DNA of 64,000 nucleotides from Rhodopseudomonas sp. BAL398 (lineage in GTDB: Bacteria; Pseudomonadota; Alphaproteobacteria; Rhizobiales; Xanthobacteraceae): contig NZ_CP133111.1 of NCBI RefSeq assembly GCF_033001325.1, positions 930,001 through 994,000 on the forward strand, written 5' to 3'. Within the stretch, counting starts at the first letter, position 1; the number at the start of each line of letters is the position of its first letter. The position numbers and the translations under genes were made by a program. Below, in pieces: positions 16,192-24,600 of this stretch. The notes beneath the pieces were generated by a model. It made no database searches. It was not told where the DNA came from and saw only the letters and a program-made list of their open reading frames with translations.

Positions 16192-17573
16192 TGCCGCATT
16201 CGCCCGCGGTCCTGATCGTCGACGATGACGAGGCGATTCGTCATATGCTCGCCGCCGTGCTGGGCAAGGAAGGGATCTCGGTGATCGCCGCGCGCGATGG
16301 GGCGGAGGCGGTGACCCTGTTCGGAGCCCATCGGATGCCGGTGGTGCTGATGGACATCCGCATGCCGCGCCTGTCCGGCATGCAGGCGCTGGCCGAGATC
16401 CACAAGATCGATCGATCGGCGGCCGTGATCCTGATGACGGCTTTTGCCGAGGTCGAGACCGCGGTGCGGGCGATCAAGGAGGGGGCTTTCGACTACATCA
16501 TCAAGCCGTTCGACATCGAAGAGCTCAAATTGCTCGTCGGGCGCGCGCTGCAGATGCGCGGATTGCGCGACGACAATGCGGCTCTGCACCGCGCCTTGTC
16601 GACGAGCTATCAGACGCAACGGATCCTGACGGCCAGCCCGCGCATGGCCGATCTTTTGCGCACCATCGCCAAGGTCGCCAAGAGCCAGGCCACCGTGCTG
16701 GTCACCGGCGAGAGCGGCACCGGCAAGGAATTGGTGGCCAATGCGATCCACTACAGCAGCCCGCGCGCCGCAGGGCCGTTCGTGAAAGTCAATTGCGCCG
16801 CGATACCGGACGGTCTGCTCGAAAGCGAGTTTTTCGGGCACGAAAAGGGCGCCTTCACCGGCGCCATGGTGCGCCGGCGCGGGCGCTTCGAACAGGCCGA
16901 ACACGGAACCTTGTTTCTTGACGAGGTCGGCGACATTTCGCCTGCGCTGCAGGTCAAACTGCTGCGCGTGTTGCAGGAACGCACCTTCGAACGGGTCGGC
17001 AGCGCGGAGCCGATCCACACCGACGTTCGTATCGTCGCGGCGACCAATCGTGACCTCGAGGCATTGGTCCGCGAGGGCCAATTCCGCGAGGACTTCTATT
17101 TCCGCCTCAACGTCGTCTCGCTGACCACCGTTCCACTGCGCGAGCGGCCCGAGGACGTGCAGCTATTGGCCAATCATTTTCTGCAGCACTTCGCGGCGGA
17201 GAATAGCGTCGACGTCGAAGGCTTCGACGATTTGGTGATGGATTGCCTGCTGCGCTATCCGTGGCCGGGCAATGTCCGCGAATTGTCCAACGCGATCGAG
17301 CGTGCGGTTGTCATGAGCACCGGGCGCATCATCTTCGCGGACGATCTGCCGGAGCGCTTCGGCACAAATGGCCCGATCGCCACGATGCCATCGCCCGCCG
17401 AGGTGCCCGTGGAGAGCGAACAGGGGCTGCGCGCGCTGGTCAATCAATACGAGGCCCGGGTCATCGCCGAGAGTTTGGAGCGCCATGGCGGAAATCGCGT
17501 GCGCACGGCGCAGGCGCTCGGAATTAGTCGGCGTTCGCTGCTCTACAAATTGCATGATTACGGCATCGATTGA
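16191..17573 (+). CDS. atoC: Sigma-54-dependent response regulator, AtoC-like
   Basis: A protein of 460 residues. The receiver domain (1-125) has DDD at 11-13 and phospho-acceptor Asp55 in VVLMDIRMPRLSG. The AAA+ domain (about 145-380) has Walker A GESGTGKE, the sigma-54 contact loop GAFTGA, Walker B GTLFLDEVGD and LRERPEDV. A Fis-type helix-turn-helix ends the protein (NRVRTAQALGISRRSLLYKL). It should activate the consensus sigma-54 promoter in front of atoD. The ATG at 16191 shares a base with the atoS stop (TGATG) and has AAGGA upstream; a TTG three bases earlier is less likely. Confidence 0.95.
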   Translation: MPHSPAVLIVDDDEAIRHMLAAVLGKEGISVIAARDGAEAVTLFGAHRMPVVLMDIRMPRLSGMQALAEIHKIDRSAAVILMTAFAEVETAVRAIKEGAFDYIIKPFDIEELKLLVGRALQMRGLRDDNAALHRALSTSYQTQRILTASPRMADLLRTIAKVAKSQATVLVTGESGTGKELVANAIHYSSPRAAGPFVKVNCAAIPDGLLESEFFGHEKGAFTGAMVRRRGRFEQAEHGTLFLDEVGDISPALQVKLLRVLQERTFERVGSAEPIHTDVRIVAATNRDLEALVREGQFREDFYFRLNVVSLTTVPLRERPEDVQLLANHFLQHFAAENSVDVEGFDDLVMDCLLRYPWPGNVRELSNAIERAVVMSTGRIIFADDLPERFGTNGPIATMPSPAEVPVESEQGLRALVNQYEARVIAESLERHGGNRVRTAQALGISRRSLLYKLHDYGID

Positions 17574-18038
17574 GGCATAGAGCGATTCTAGACGGGCGTA
17601 TCGCAGTTGGTTGCCTGGAGTCGCCGGTGCGTTGCATGCGAGTGGAGTCATTCCAGCCGACGCCGCAGCAAACGGCGAGGATTGTCGGCGCGGGCCCACT
17701 AACAATTTGCAGTCACCTGGCCGCGGCGGATAATCGCGTGTGGCTAATAATCGAGTATTCGATTGAGTTTCGTACGTGATTAGTGTGGTCGGAAAATTAT
17801 CATGTCGTTTCTGAATTACAGTGATCAATTAAATTCACTTCCTTAATTCTGCTGCCTCTGACACAAACGATTCACCCACCTTTGCCGGGCCGCAGAAATC
17901 CCTTCAGCATTTCTCCCTCAGGCCCGGTCGACGAGAGGCTGCGACATCCCCGTCAACCCCACAGGTTGATCTCACGAAATACGTTTGATGCCGAGGTATC
18001 CATCCTGTCACCGGGTGGAGCCCGGCGAGAGGACCGAC
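17574..18038. other. AT-rich intergenic region with imperfect dyad, upstream of the CitMHS operon
   Basis: This 465-bp stretch has no credible gene. From about 17700 to 17860 it is clearly richer in A+T than its surroundings. At 17813-17849 an imperfect dyad is visible: GAATTA and GTGA (17813-17824) mirror TCAC and TAATTC (ending 17849). This is a possible operator for the downstream operon. I found no -24/-12 sigma-54 match facing the operon, so AtoC control through its own promoter is not supported. A GAGAGGA ribosome site precedes 18039. Confidence 0.4.
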
Positions 18039-19367
18039 ATGCTAGCCCTGCTTGGATTGATAACGATTCTGGTCTTGTTGACAGTCATCTTGACCAACAA
18101 GCTTTCGCCATTGGTCGCCTTGATCATCATTCCCATCGCCGCGTCGTTGATTGGTGGGTTTGGTCCACAAACGGCGACCTTCATCGTCACCGGCGTCAAG
18201 AATATCGCGCCGACGGCGGCGATGTTCGTGTTCGCCATCGTGTTTTTCGGCATCCTCACCGATGCCGGCATGATGGATCCCATCATCGACCGCATCCTCA
18301 AGGCCGTCGGCATGAAGCCGACCCGGATTACGGTCGGATCGGCGCTGCTCGCCTTGATCATCCATCTGGACGGGTCCGGCGCCGTGACGTTCCTGATCAC
18401 CATCCCCGCCATGTTGCCGCTGTACGATCGGCTCGGCATGCAGCGTCGCATTCTTGCGCTCGTTGTCGCCTTGGCTGCGGGGGTCAACTTTCTGCCCTGG
18501 ACGGGTCCGGTTCTACGCGCTTCCGCCGCGCTTAACGTGCCGGTGACCAATATCTTCACGCCGCTGATTCTGGTTCAGCTCGTTGGTCTGATCTTCGTCT
18601 TCTCGGTGGCCTGGTACATGGGCAAGCGCGAGGAACGTCGCCTCAATCTGGGTGCGAGCAGCGTGGTCGTCGCGGGCGGCGATGCCGAAGAAGTCGCCTT
18701 CAAGCGCGTGCTCACCGATGCCGAAACGAAAATTCGTCGTCCGCACCTGTTCTGGGTCAACATTCTGCTTGCGCTGGTGATCCTTGGGACGATGATCTCG
18801 GGATACGTCGCTGCGCCCCCGATGTTCATGATCGGCACGGTTCTGGCATTGATGATCAACTATCCGAACGTCAAGGACCAGAAGGACCGCGTCGACGCTC
18901 ACGCCAAGGCCGCCCTGATGATGGCTTCCATCCTTTTCGCCGCCGGCGCGTTCACCGGCATCATGGGCGGAACCGGAATGATCAAGGCGATGGCGGCGGC
19001 CGGCGCGACCTACGTTCCCGCCCAGCACGCCCAGGCGATCCCGTTCATCACCGGCATCCTCTCGATGCCGCTGAGCCTGCTGTTCGACCCCGACTCCTAT
19101 TACTTCGGTGTCATGCCGGTTCTTGCCAACGTCTATCACAGCTTCGGCGGCGATCCGATCCATGTCGCCCAGGCCTCGATCCTCGGCCAGATGACCACCG
19201 GATTCCCGGTCAGCCCGCTGACGCCCGCGACCTTCCTGATCATGGGCCTCACCGGTGTCAGCCTCGGCGAGCATCAAAAACTGGCGATACCGTTCCTCTT
19301 CGCCGCGACCGTTCTGATGACGATCACGGCCACTATTCTCGGTGTCATTCCATCCCCGTTCGGCTGA
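18039..19367 (+). CDS. CitMHS-family citrate (tricarboxylate):cation symporter
   Basis: A protein of 442 residues with about 12 membrane helices, beginning [20 protein letters not shown]. Landmarks of the CitMHS family include [59 protein letters not shown], the [18 protein letters not shown] segment and [15 protein letters not shown]. Characterised relatives carry citrate complexed with magnesium or calcium together with protons. The start at 18039 follows GAGAGGA; the frame upstream is not conserved-looking. It is the first gene of an operon with an AtuA-type protein pair, so its natural substrate may be the acid that pathway consumes rather than citrate. Confidence 0.9.
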   Translation: MLALLGLITILVLLTVILTNKLSPLVALIIIPIAASLIGGFGPQTATFIVTGVKNIAPTAAMFVFAIVFFGILTDAGMMDPIIDRILKAVGMKPTRITVGSALLALIIHLDGSGAVTFLITIPAMLPLYDRLGMQRRILALVVALAAGVNFLPWTGPVLRASAALNVPVTNIFTPLILVQLVGLIFVFSVAWYMGKREERRLNLGASSVVVAGGDAEEVAFKRVLTDAETKIRRPHLFWVNILLALVILGTMISGYVAAPPMFMIGTVLALMINYPNVKDQKDRVDAHAKAALMMASILFAAGAFTGIMGGTGMIKAMAAAGATYVPAQHAQAIPFITGILSMPLSLLFDPDSYYFGVMPVLANVYHSFGGDPIHVAQASILGQMTTGFPVSPLTPATFLIMGLTGVSLGEHQKLAIPFLFAATVLMTITATILGVIPSPFG

Positions 19368-19406
19368 TCTCGAGCAATCTGAACTTTCACTTTAAGGAGT
19401 GGAGCT

Positions 19407-20744
19407 ATGCGTAATATTCGAATTGGTGCTGGCGCCGGGTATTCCGGTGATCGTATCGAGCCCGCGGTGGAACTCGCCGAAAAGGGCGGGATCAACTACC
19501 TGGTGTTCGAATGCCTGGCGGAGCGCACGATCGCGATCGCGCAGAAGGCCAAGTTGGCGGATCCCGCCCAGGGCTATGACCCGCTATTGGTCGAACGGCT
19601 CGAAGCGGTGCTGCCGATCTGCAAGAAGAACGGCGTCAGGATCATCACCAATATGGGGGCTGCCAACCCCGTGGCGGCTGCGGCCAAGGCGCGTGAGGTC
19701 GCGGGTCGGCTGGGATTGGGCGATCTCAAGATCGCCGCGATCTCCGGCGACGACGTGATCGAAGCGCTGAAGGCGAGCGACGTGAAGATCACCGAGACCG
19801 GCGAGCCTGCCAGCAACATGCTCAACAGCCTGGTCTCGGCGAATGCCTATCTGGGCGCCGCTCCCATCGTCGAGGCCCTGGCGAAGGGCGCCGACATTGT
19901 CATCACCGGGCGCGTGGCCGATCCGTCCATGTTCCTCGCACCCTTGGTCCATGAATTCGGCTGGGCGCTGGACGATTGGGACAAGATCGGCAAGGGAACG
20001 GCCGTCGGCCATCTGCTGGAATGCGGCGGCCAGGTGACGGGCGGTTACTATGCCGAACCCGGCAAGAAGGATGTCGCCGGGCTTGCCCGTCTGGGCTTCC
20101 CGATCGCCGAGGTGTCGGAAGATGGCGCAACAATCATCACCAAGGTCGCCGGATCCGGCGGCAGGGTGACGGAGCACACCTGCAAGGAGCAGATCCTTTA
20201 TGAAGTGCACGATCTGGCGAACTATCTGACGCCGGACGTGACGGCCGATTTCTCCAAGATCAGCTTCACGGAAATCGCCCCGGACCGGGTCCGGGTCGAA
20301 GGCGCCACCGGCCGCGCGCGGCCGGAGACGCTGAAAATCTCGGTGGGCTATGTCGATGGCTATATCGGCGAGGGCCAGATGTCCTATGCGGGTCCGGGCG
20401 CGCTCGCCAGGGCTGAACTCGCGCTGGAGATCGTCAAGGAGAGGTTGAAGCTGACCGGCGTCAAGGTCAGCGAATTGCGCTGCGACCTGATGGGGATCAA
20501 TTCGATCCATCGGGACGTGTTGGCGCCGGTGCCCGAGCCGACGGAAGTGCGGGTGCGCGTGGCCGGTCGCTGCGACAGTATGAAGGAGGCGGTGCGGATC
20601 GGCAATGAAGTCGAGACGCTCTACACCAACGGTCCCGCCAGCGGTGGTGGCGCGACCAAATCCGCCAAGCAGGTCGTGGCGATGCTCTCGGCCCTGTTCC
20701 CGCGCGACAAGGTCAATCCCGTCATCGACTATCTGGAGGCTTGA
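19407..20744 (+). CDS. AtuA-family (DUF1446) protein, large part
   Basis: A protein of 445 residues starting MRNIRIGAGAGYSGDRIEPA after an AAGGAG site. It matches the DUF1446 domain of AtuA proteins: GAGAGYSGDR at the start, YLVFECLAERTIAIAQ, ITNMGAANPVAAA, and the central ITGRVADPSMFLAPLVHEFGW. It has no signal peptide or helices, so is cytoplasmic. AtuA is named from acyclic terpene use in Pseudomonas, but its reaction is unknown. None of the other atu genes (carboxylase, CoA ligases) are here, so a terpene role is not supported. In many homologues the next gene's domain is fused at the C-terminus; here it is separate. Part of an operon with the CitMHS transporter 39 bases upstream. Confidence 0.88.
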   Translation: MRNIRIGAGAGYSGDRIEPAVELAEKGGINYLVFECLAERTIAIAQKAKLADPAQGYDPLLVERLEAVLPICKKNGVRIITNMGAANPVAAAAKAREVAGRLGLGDLKIAAISGDDVIEALKASDVKITETGEPASNMLNSLVSANAYLGAAPIVEALAKGADIVITGRVADPSMFLAPLVHEFGWALDDWDKIGKGTAVGHLLECGGQVTGGYYAEPGKKDVAGLARLGFPIAEVSEDGATIITKVAGSGGRVTEHTCKEQILYEVHDLANYLTPDVTADFSKISFTEIAPDRVRVEGATGRARPETLKISVGYVDGYIGEGQMSYAGPGALARAELALEIVKERLKLTGVKVSELRCDLMGINSIHRDVLAPVPEPTEVRVRVAGRCDSMKEAVRIGNEVETLYTNGPASGGGATKSAKQVVAMLSALFPRDKVNPVIDYLEA

Positions 20745-20746
20745 GG

Positions 20747-21058
20747 ATGAAACTCTTTGACATGGCCCATTCCCGCACGGGAGATAAGGGCGACATCTCG
20801 AACATCTCCGTCATCGTCTACGACCAGAAGGACTATGACCGGGTTCGCGACTATCTGACAGCGGATCGTGTGTCGAAGCACTTCAAGGGCATCGTGACCG
20901 GCGAGGTGGTTCGTTACGAGGCGCCCACGCTCGGCGCGCTGAACTTCGTCATGCAGGGTGCCCTCGGCGGCGGCGTCACGCGGTCGCTGGCGCTCGACGC
21001 GCACGGCAAGTGCCTGGCGTCGGCTCTGCTGGCGATGGACATCCCCGACGCAAACTAG
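20747..21058 (+). CDS. AtuA-associated small protein (AtuA C-terminal ferredoxin-fold domain)
   Basis: A protein of 103 residues starting MKLFDMAHSRTGDKGDISNI. It corresponds to the separate C-terminal domain of AtuA proteins, with the HSRTGDKG motif near residue 8, YLTADRVSKHF, and the glycine-rich ALNFVMQGALGGGVTRSL near 66. It starts two bases after the stop of the large part, with GGAGG about 8 bases before its ATG, so it is translated as its own protein and not a frameshift product. The pair probably forms one complex. No cofactor-binding cysteines of a true ferredoxin are seen; only the fold name is shared. Confidence 0.85.
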   Translation: MKLFDMAHSRTGDKGDISNISVIVYDQKDYDRVRDYLTADRVSKHFKGIVTGEVVRYEAPTLGALNFVMQGALGGGVTRSLALDAHGKCLASALLAMDIPDAN

Positions 21059-21069
21059 CAACCGAAGCT

Positions 21070-21105
21070 GGCCGGCGGCCCGCCATGCATGGCTGGCCGC
21101 CGGCC
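21070..21105 (+). terminator. Strong GC-rich hairpin ending the CitMHS-AtuA operon
   Basis: Perfect 11-bp inverted repeat GGCCGGCGGCC (21070-21080) / GGCCGCCGGCC (21095-21105) with a 14-nt loop, 12 bases after the last stop codon and followed by GTTTGC. Only a short T-run follows, but position and stem strength favour a terminator. Confidence 0.6.
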
Positions 21106-21250
21106 GTTTGCTGCGCGCGCATGCGCGATAACCAACGCCGCCGCGGCCGCGGTTCGACACCCCCGGGGGCGGCGATAGCGTTGATCGCACGACCGCGCAC
21201 GTCGCGACCGCGACGCAGCCCGCATTTCATCCATAACATTTTGAAATAAT

Positions 21251-21327
21251 TGGCGATCCCAGCAGGATTCGAACCTGCAACCCACGGAGTAGAAATCCGT
21301 TACTCTATCCAGTTGAGCTATGGGACC
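21251..21327 (-). tRNA. tRNA-Arg (anticodon TCT)
   Basis: A 77-nt cloverleaf on the minus strand with encoded CCA. The acceptor stem GGTCCCA / TGGGATC pairs throughout (one G-T). The anticodon stem ACGGA / TCCGT frames a loop TTTCTAC with anticodon TCT, reading AGA. The T-arm contains GGTTCGAATCC. Confidence 0.97.
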
Positions 21328-21600
21328 GTCGGCGCCTTCATATCATCGCCGAAACAAAAAATCCGCCCTCGGCCGGAACTTTTCCGAACCATTTTGCGCT
21401 GCCGCGCGTCAAATCCACGCCGGGCGTTGTGTTCGGCGGCATCACACGCGATGATGCGTGAAGCCGGACCGGTCTGTGACGTGGGCGGTATTCTCGGCTG
21501 GCGCTGCGATGTCCATTCTGGGCAGCGCGGGCCATCAGGCTGTCACCTTTGGCGGGTTTGGTTTCGGCAAGCGGCGTTGGCCCGCGCAGGGGAGTCTCTC

Positions 21601-24600
21601 ATGATCGGTTTGCTTCGCGCCATCACGCTGTGCGCCACCTTGGCACTTGGGCTGGTTGGCGCGCAGGCGGCGGACAAGCCCTTCCAACGCGAGGACCTGG
21701 CCGATTCGGCAATCAAGCTCGAGGCCCAGATCAAGACCGAGGCCGGCGCGGTCAACAAATCGGCGGCGACGCTGCGTTCCGATGCCGACGCCGCGTTCAA
21801 GCGCGGCGATTACCGCGCCGGCTTGCAGATCATGGGTCAGATCGTGTCGGTGGCCCCCGGCGACAGCAGCAATTGGCTGCGGCTGGCAAGGACCATCTTC
21901 CAGATCTACACCCCGACCAGTTCCGAACATACCTTCCTGATGGAGCGGGCCTCGACCGCCGCCTATCTGGCCTATCAGCGCGCCGGCAATCCGGCCGAGG
22001 AGGCCGAGGCGCTGGCGCTGCTGGGCCGGGCGATGTCCGAGCGCAAGCTGTGGCGCCCGGCGCTGGATGCGCTGCGGCTGTCGCTCGAGCTGCGCGAGGT
22101 CGCCGAGGTGCGCGGCCAATATGAGCGACTGCGCGACGACCACGGCTTCCGACTGCTGGATTATACCGTCGATTCGGATGCCGCTTCGCCGCGGGCCTGC
22201 TTCCAGTTCTCCGAGGATCTGGCCAAGCGCACCGATTTCGCCCCGTTCCTGGCGCTGGCCGGCAATGACAAGCCGGCTCTGAGCTCCGAGGACAAGCAGC
22301 TCTGCGTCGAGGGGCTCAAGCATGGCGAGCGTTACAACATCAATCTGCGCGCCGGGCTGCCGTCGACCGTCAAGGAAACCCTGCCGAAATCCGCCGAGTT
22401 CAATATCTATGTCCGCGACCGCAAGCCGTTCGTGCGCTTCACCGGGCGGGCCTATGTGCTGCCGCGCAGCGGCCAGCGCGGGATTCCGCTGGTCAGCGTC
22501 AACACCAAGGCAGTGTCCGTGCAGGTGTTCCGGATCGGCGACCGCAATCTCATCAACACCGTGATCGGCAGTGATTTTCAGCGCAGCCTGAGCTCCTATG
22601 AACTGGCCGATCTCGGCGGCGAGCGCGGCCAGAAGGTGTGGACGGGCGAGCTCGAGACCGCCACCGAACTGAATGCCGAGGTCACCACCGCATTCCCGGT
22701 CGACCAGGTGCTGGGCGACCTGCAGCCCGGCGTCTATGTGATGACCGCCGCCGCCAAGGGGCCGGGCTCCGATGATGGCGGCACACTGGCGACGCAATGG
22801 TTCATCATCTCCGATCTCGGGCTCACCGCGTTCTCCGGCCATGACGGCATCCACGTCTTCGTCAATTCGCTGGCCTCGACCGATGCGGTCGGCGGTGCCG
22901 AGATCCGGCTGGTGGCTCGCAACAACGAGATTCTCGCCACCCGCAAGACCGACCCATCGGGTCACGTGCTGTTCGAGGCCGGGCTGGCGGGCGGCGAGGG
23001 CGGGTTGTCGCCAGCGCTGCTGACGGTATCGGCGCAAGGTAGCGACTATGCCTTCCTCAGCCTGAAATCCAATCCGTTCGACCTGACCGACCGCGGCGTC
23101 GCCGGCCGCGCGGTGCCGGCCGGTGCCGACGCCTTTGTCTATGCCGAGCGCGGCGTCTACCGCTCCGGCGAGACGGTTCATCTCACCGCGCTGCTGCGCG
23201 GCGGCCGGGGCAATGCCATGGCCGGCGCACCGCTGACGCTGGTGGTCGAGCGCCCCGACGGAGTCGAATACCGCCGCGACATGGTCGCCGATCAGGGCGC
23301 GGGCGGCCACAGCCTGAGCCTGGCACTGAATTCCGCGGTCCCGACCGGCACCTGGCGGGTTCGCGCCTTTACCGATCCAAAGGCGTCATCGGTCGGCGAA
23401 ACCACCTTCATGGTCGAGGATTACGTCCCGGACCGGATCGAATTCGACATTTCGACCAAGGACAAGCAGATCAAGGCTGAAGTTCCAGTGGAACTTAAGG
23501 TCGATGGCCATTTCCTCTATGGCGCGCCGGCCTCCGGGTTGCAGCTGGAAGGCGACATGCTGGTGAAGCCGGCGGAGGGCCGGCCCGGCTATGCCGGCTA
23601 CCAGTTCGGCATTGCCGACGAGGAGATCGCCAGCAGCGAGCGCACCCCGATCGAAGGTCTGCCCGAGGCCGATGCCGATGGCGAGGCCACTTTCCCGGTC
23701 AGCCTGGCCAAGACGCCGTCGTCGAGCCGGCCGCAGGAAGCCGAGATCTTCATCCGGATGGCGGAGGCCGGCGGCCGCGCGGTGGAGCGCAAGCTGGTGC
23801 TGCCGGTGGCGCCCGCAGCGCCAATGATCGGCGTCAAGCCGCTGTTCAACGGCAGCAACGTCGGCGAGGGCGACAACGCCAAATTCGACGTCGTATTGGT
23901 GGATCCGGACGGCGCGCAGCTGGCTCGCGGCGGGCTGCGCTATGAATTGCTGAAGATCGAATCCCGCTACCAGTGGTATCGGCAGGGCTCGTCCTGGGAA
24001 TTTGAACCGATCAAGAGCACCAAGCGCGTCGCCGATGGCGATCTGGCGGTTGCCGCCGACAAGCCGGCGCAGATCCAGCTCTCGCCGCAGCCTGGCCGCT
24101 ATCGGCTCGACGTCAAGACCGCCGACGCCAATGGTCCGCTGACCTCGGTGCAGTTCGATGTCGGCTGGTATTCGGACGGCAGCGCCGACACCCCCGACCT
24201 CTTGGAGACCTCGATCGACAAGCCGCAATATAGCTCCGGCGAGACCATGGTGGTGACGGTCAATGCGCGCAGCGCCGGCAAGCTCACCGTCAACGTGCTC
24301 GGCGACCGGCTGCTGACCACCCAGACCATCGACGTCAAGCCAGGCCGCGCGCAGCAGCGGATTTCGGTCGGCCAGGATTGGGGCAGTGGCGCCTATGTGG
24401 TGGCGACGCTGCGCCGGCCGCTCGATGCCGCGGCGCAACGCATGCCCGGCCGCGCCATCGGCTTGAAATGGTTCGGCATCGACAAGGCCGCGCGGACGCT
24501 GTCGGTCGCGCTGTCGCCGCCGGCTCTGGTGCGGCCCTCGACGAGGCTGATGCTGCCGGTCAAGCTCGGCGGCCTCAATCCCGGCGAGGACGCCAAGATC

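Noticed and set aside
17574-18038. Second sigma-54 promoter driving the CitMHS operon
   Set aside because: Checked the plus strand for GG-N10-GC with TGGCAC/TTGC context; no match comparable to the one at atoD.
20735-20760. Frameshift splitting an originally fused AtuA protein
   Set aside because: The second part has its own GGAGG site at proper spacing and a clean ATG two bases after a normal stop, and no broken sequence is visible between the parts. A natural two-gene arrangement is simpler.
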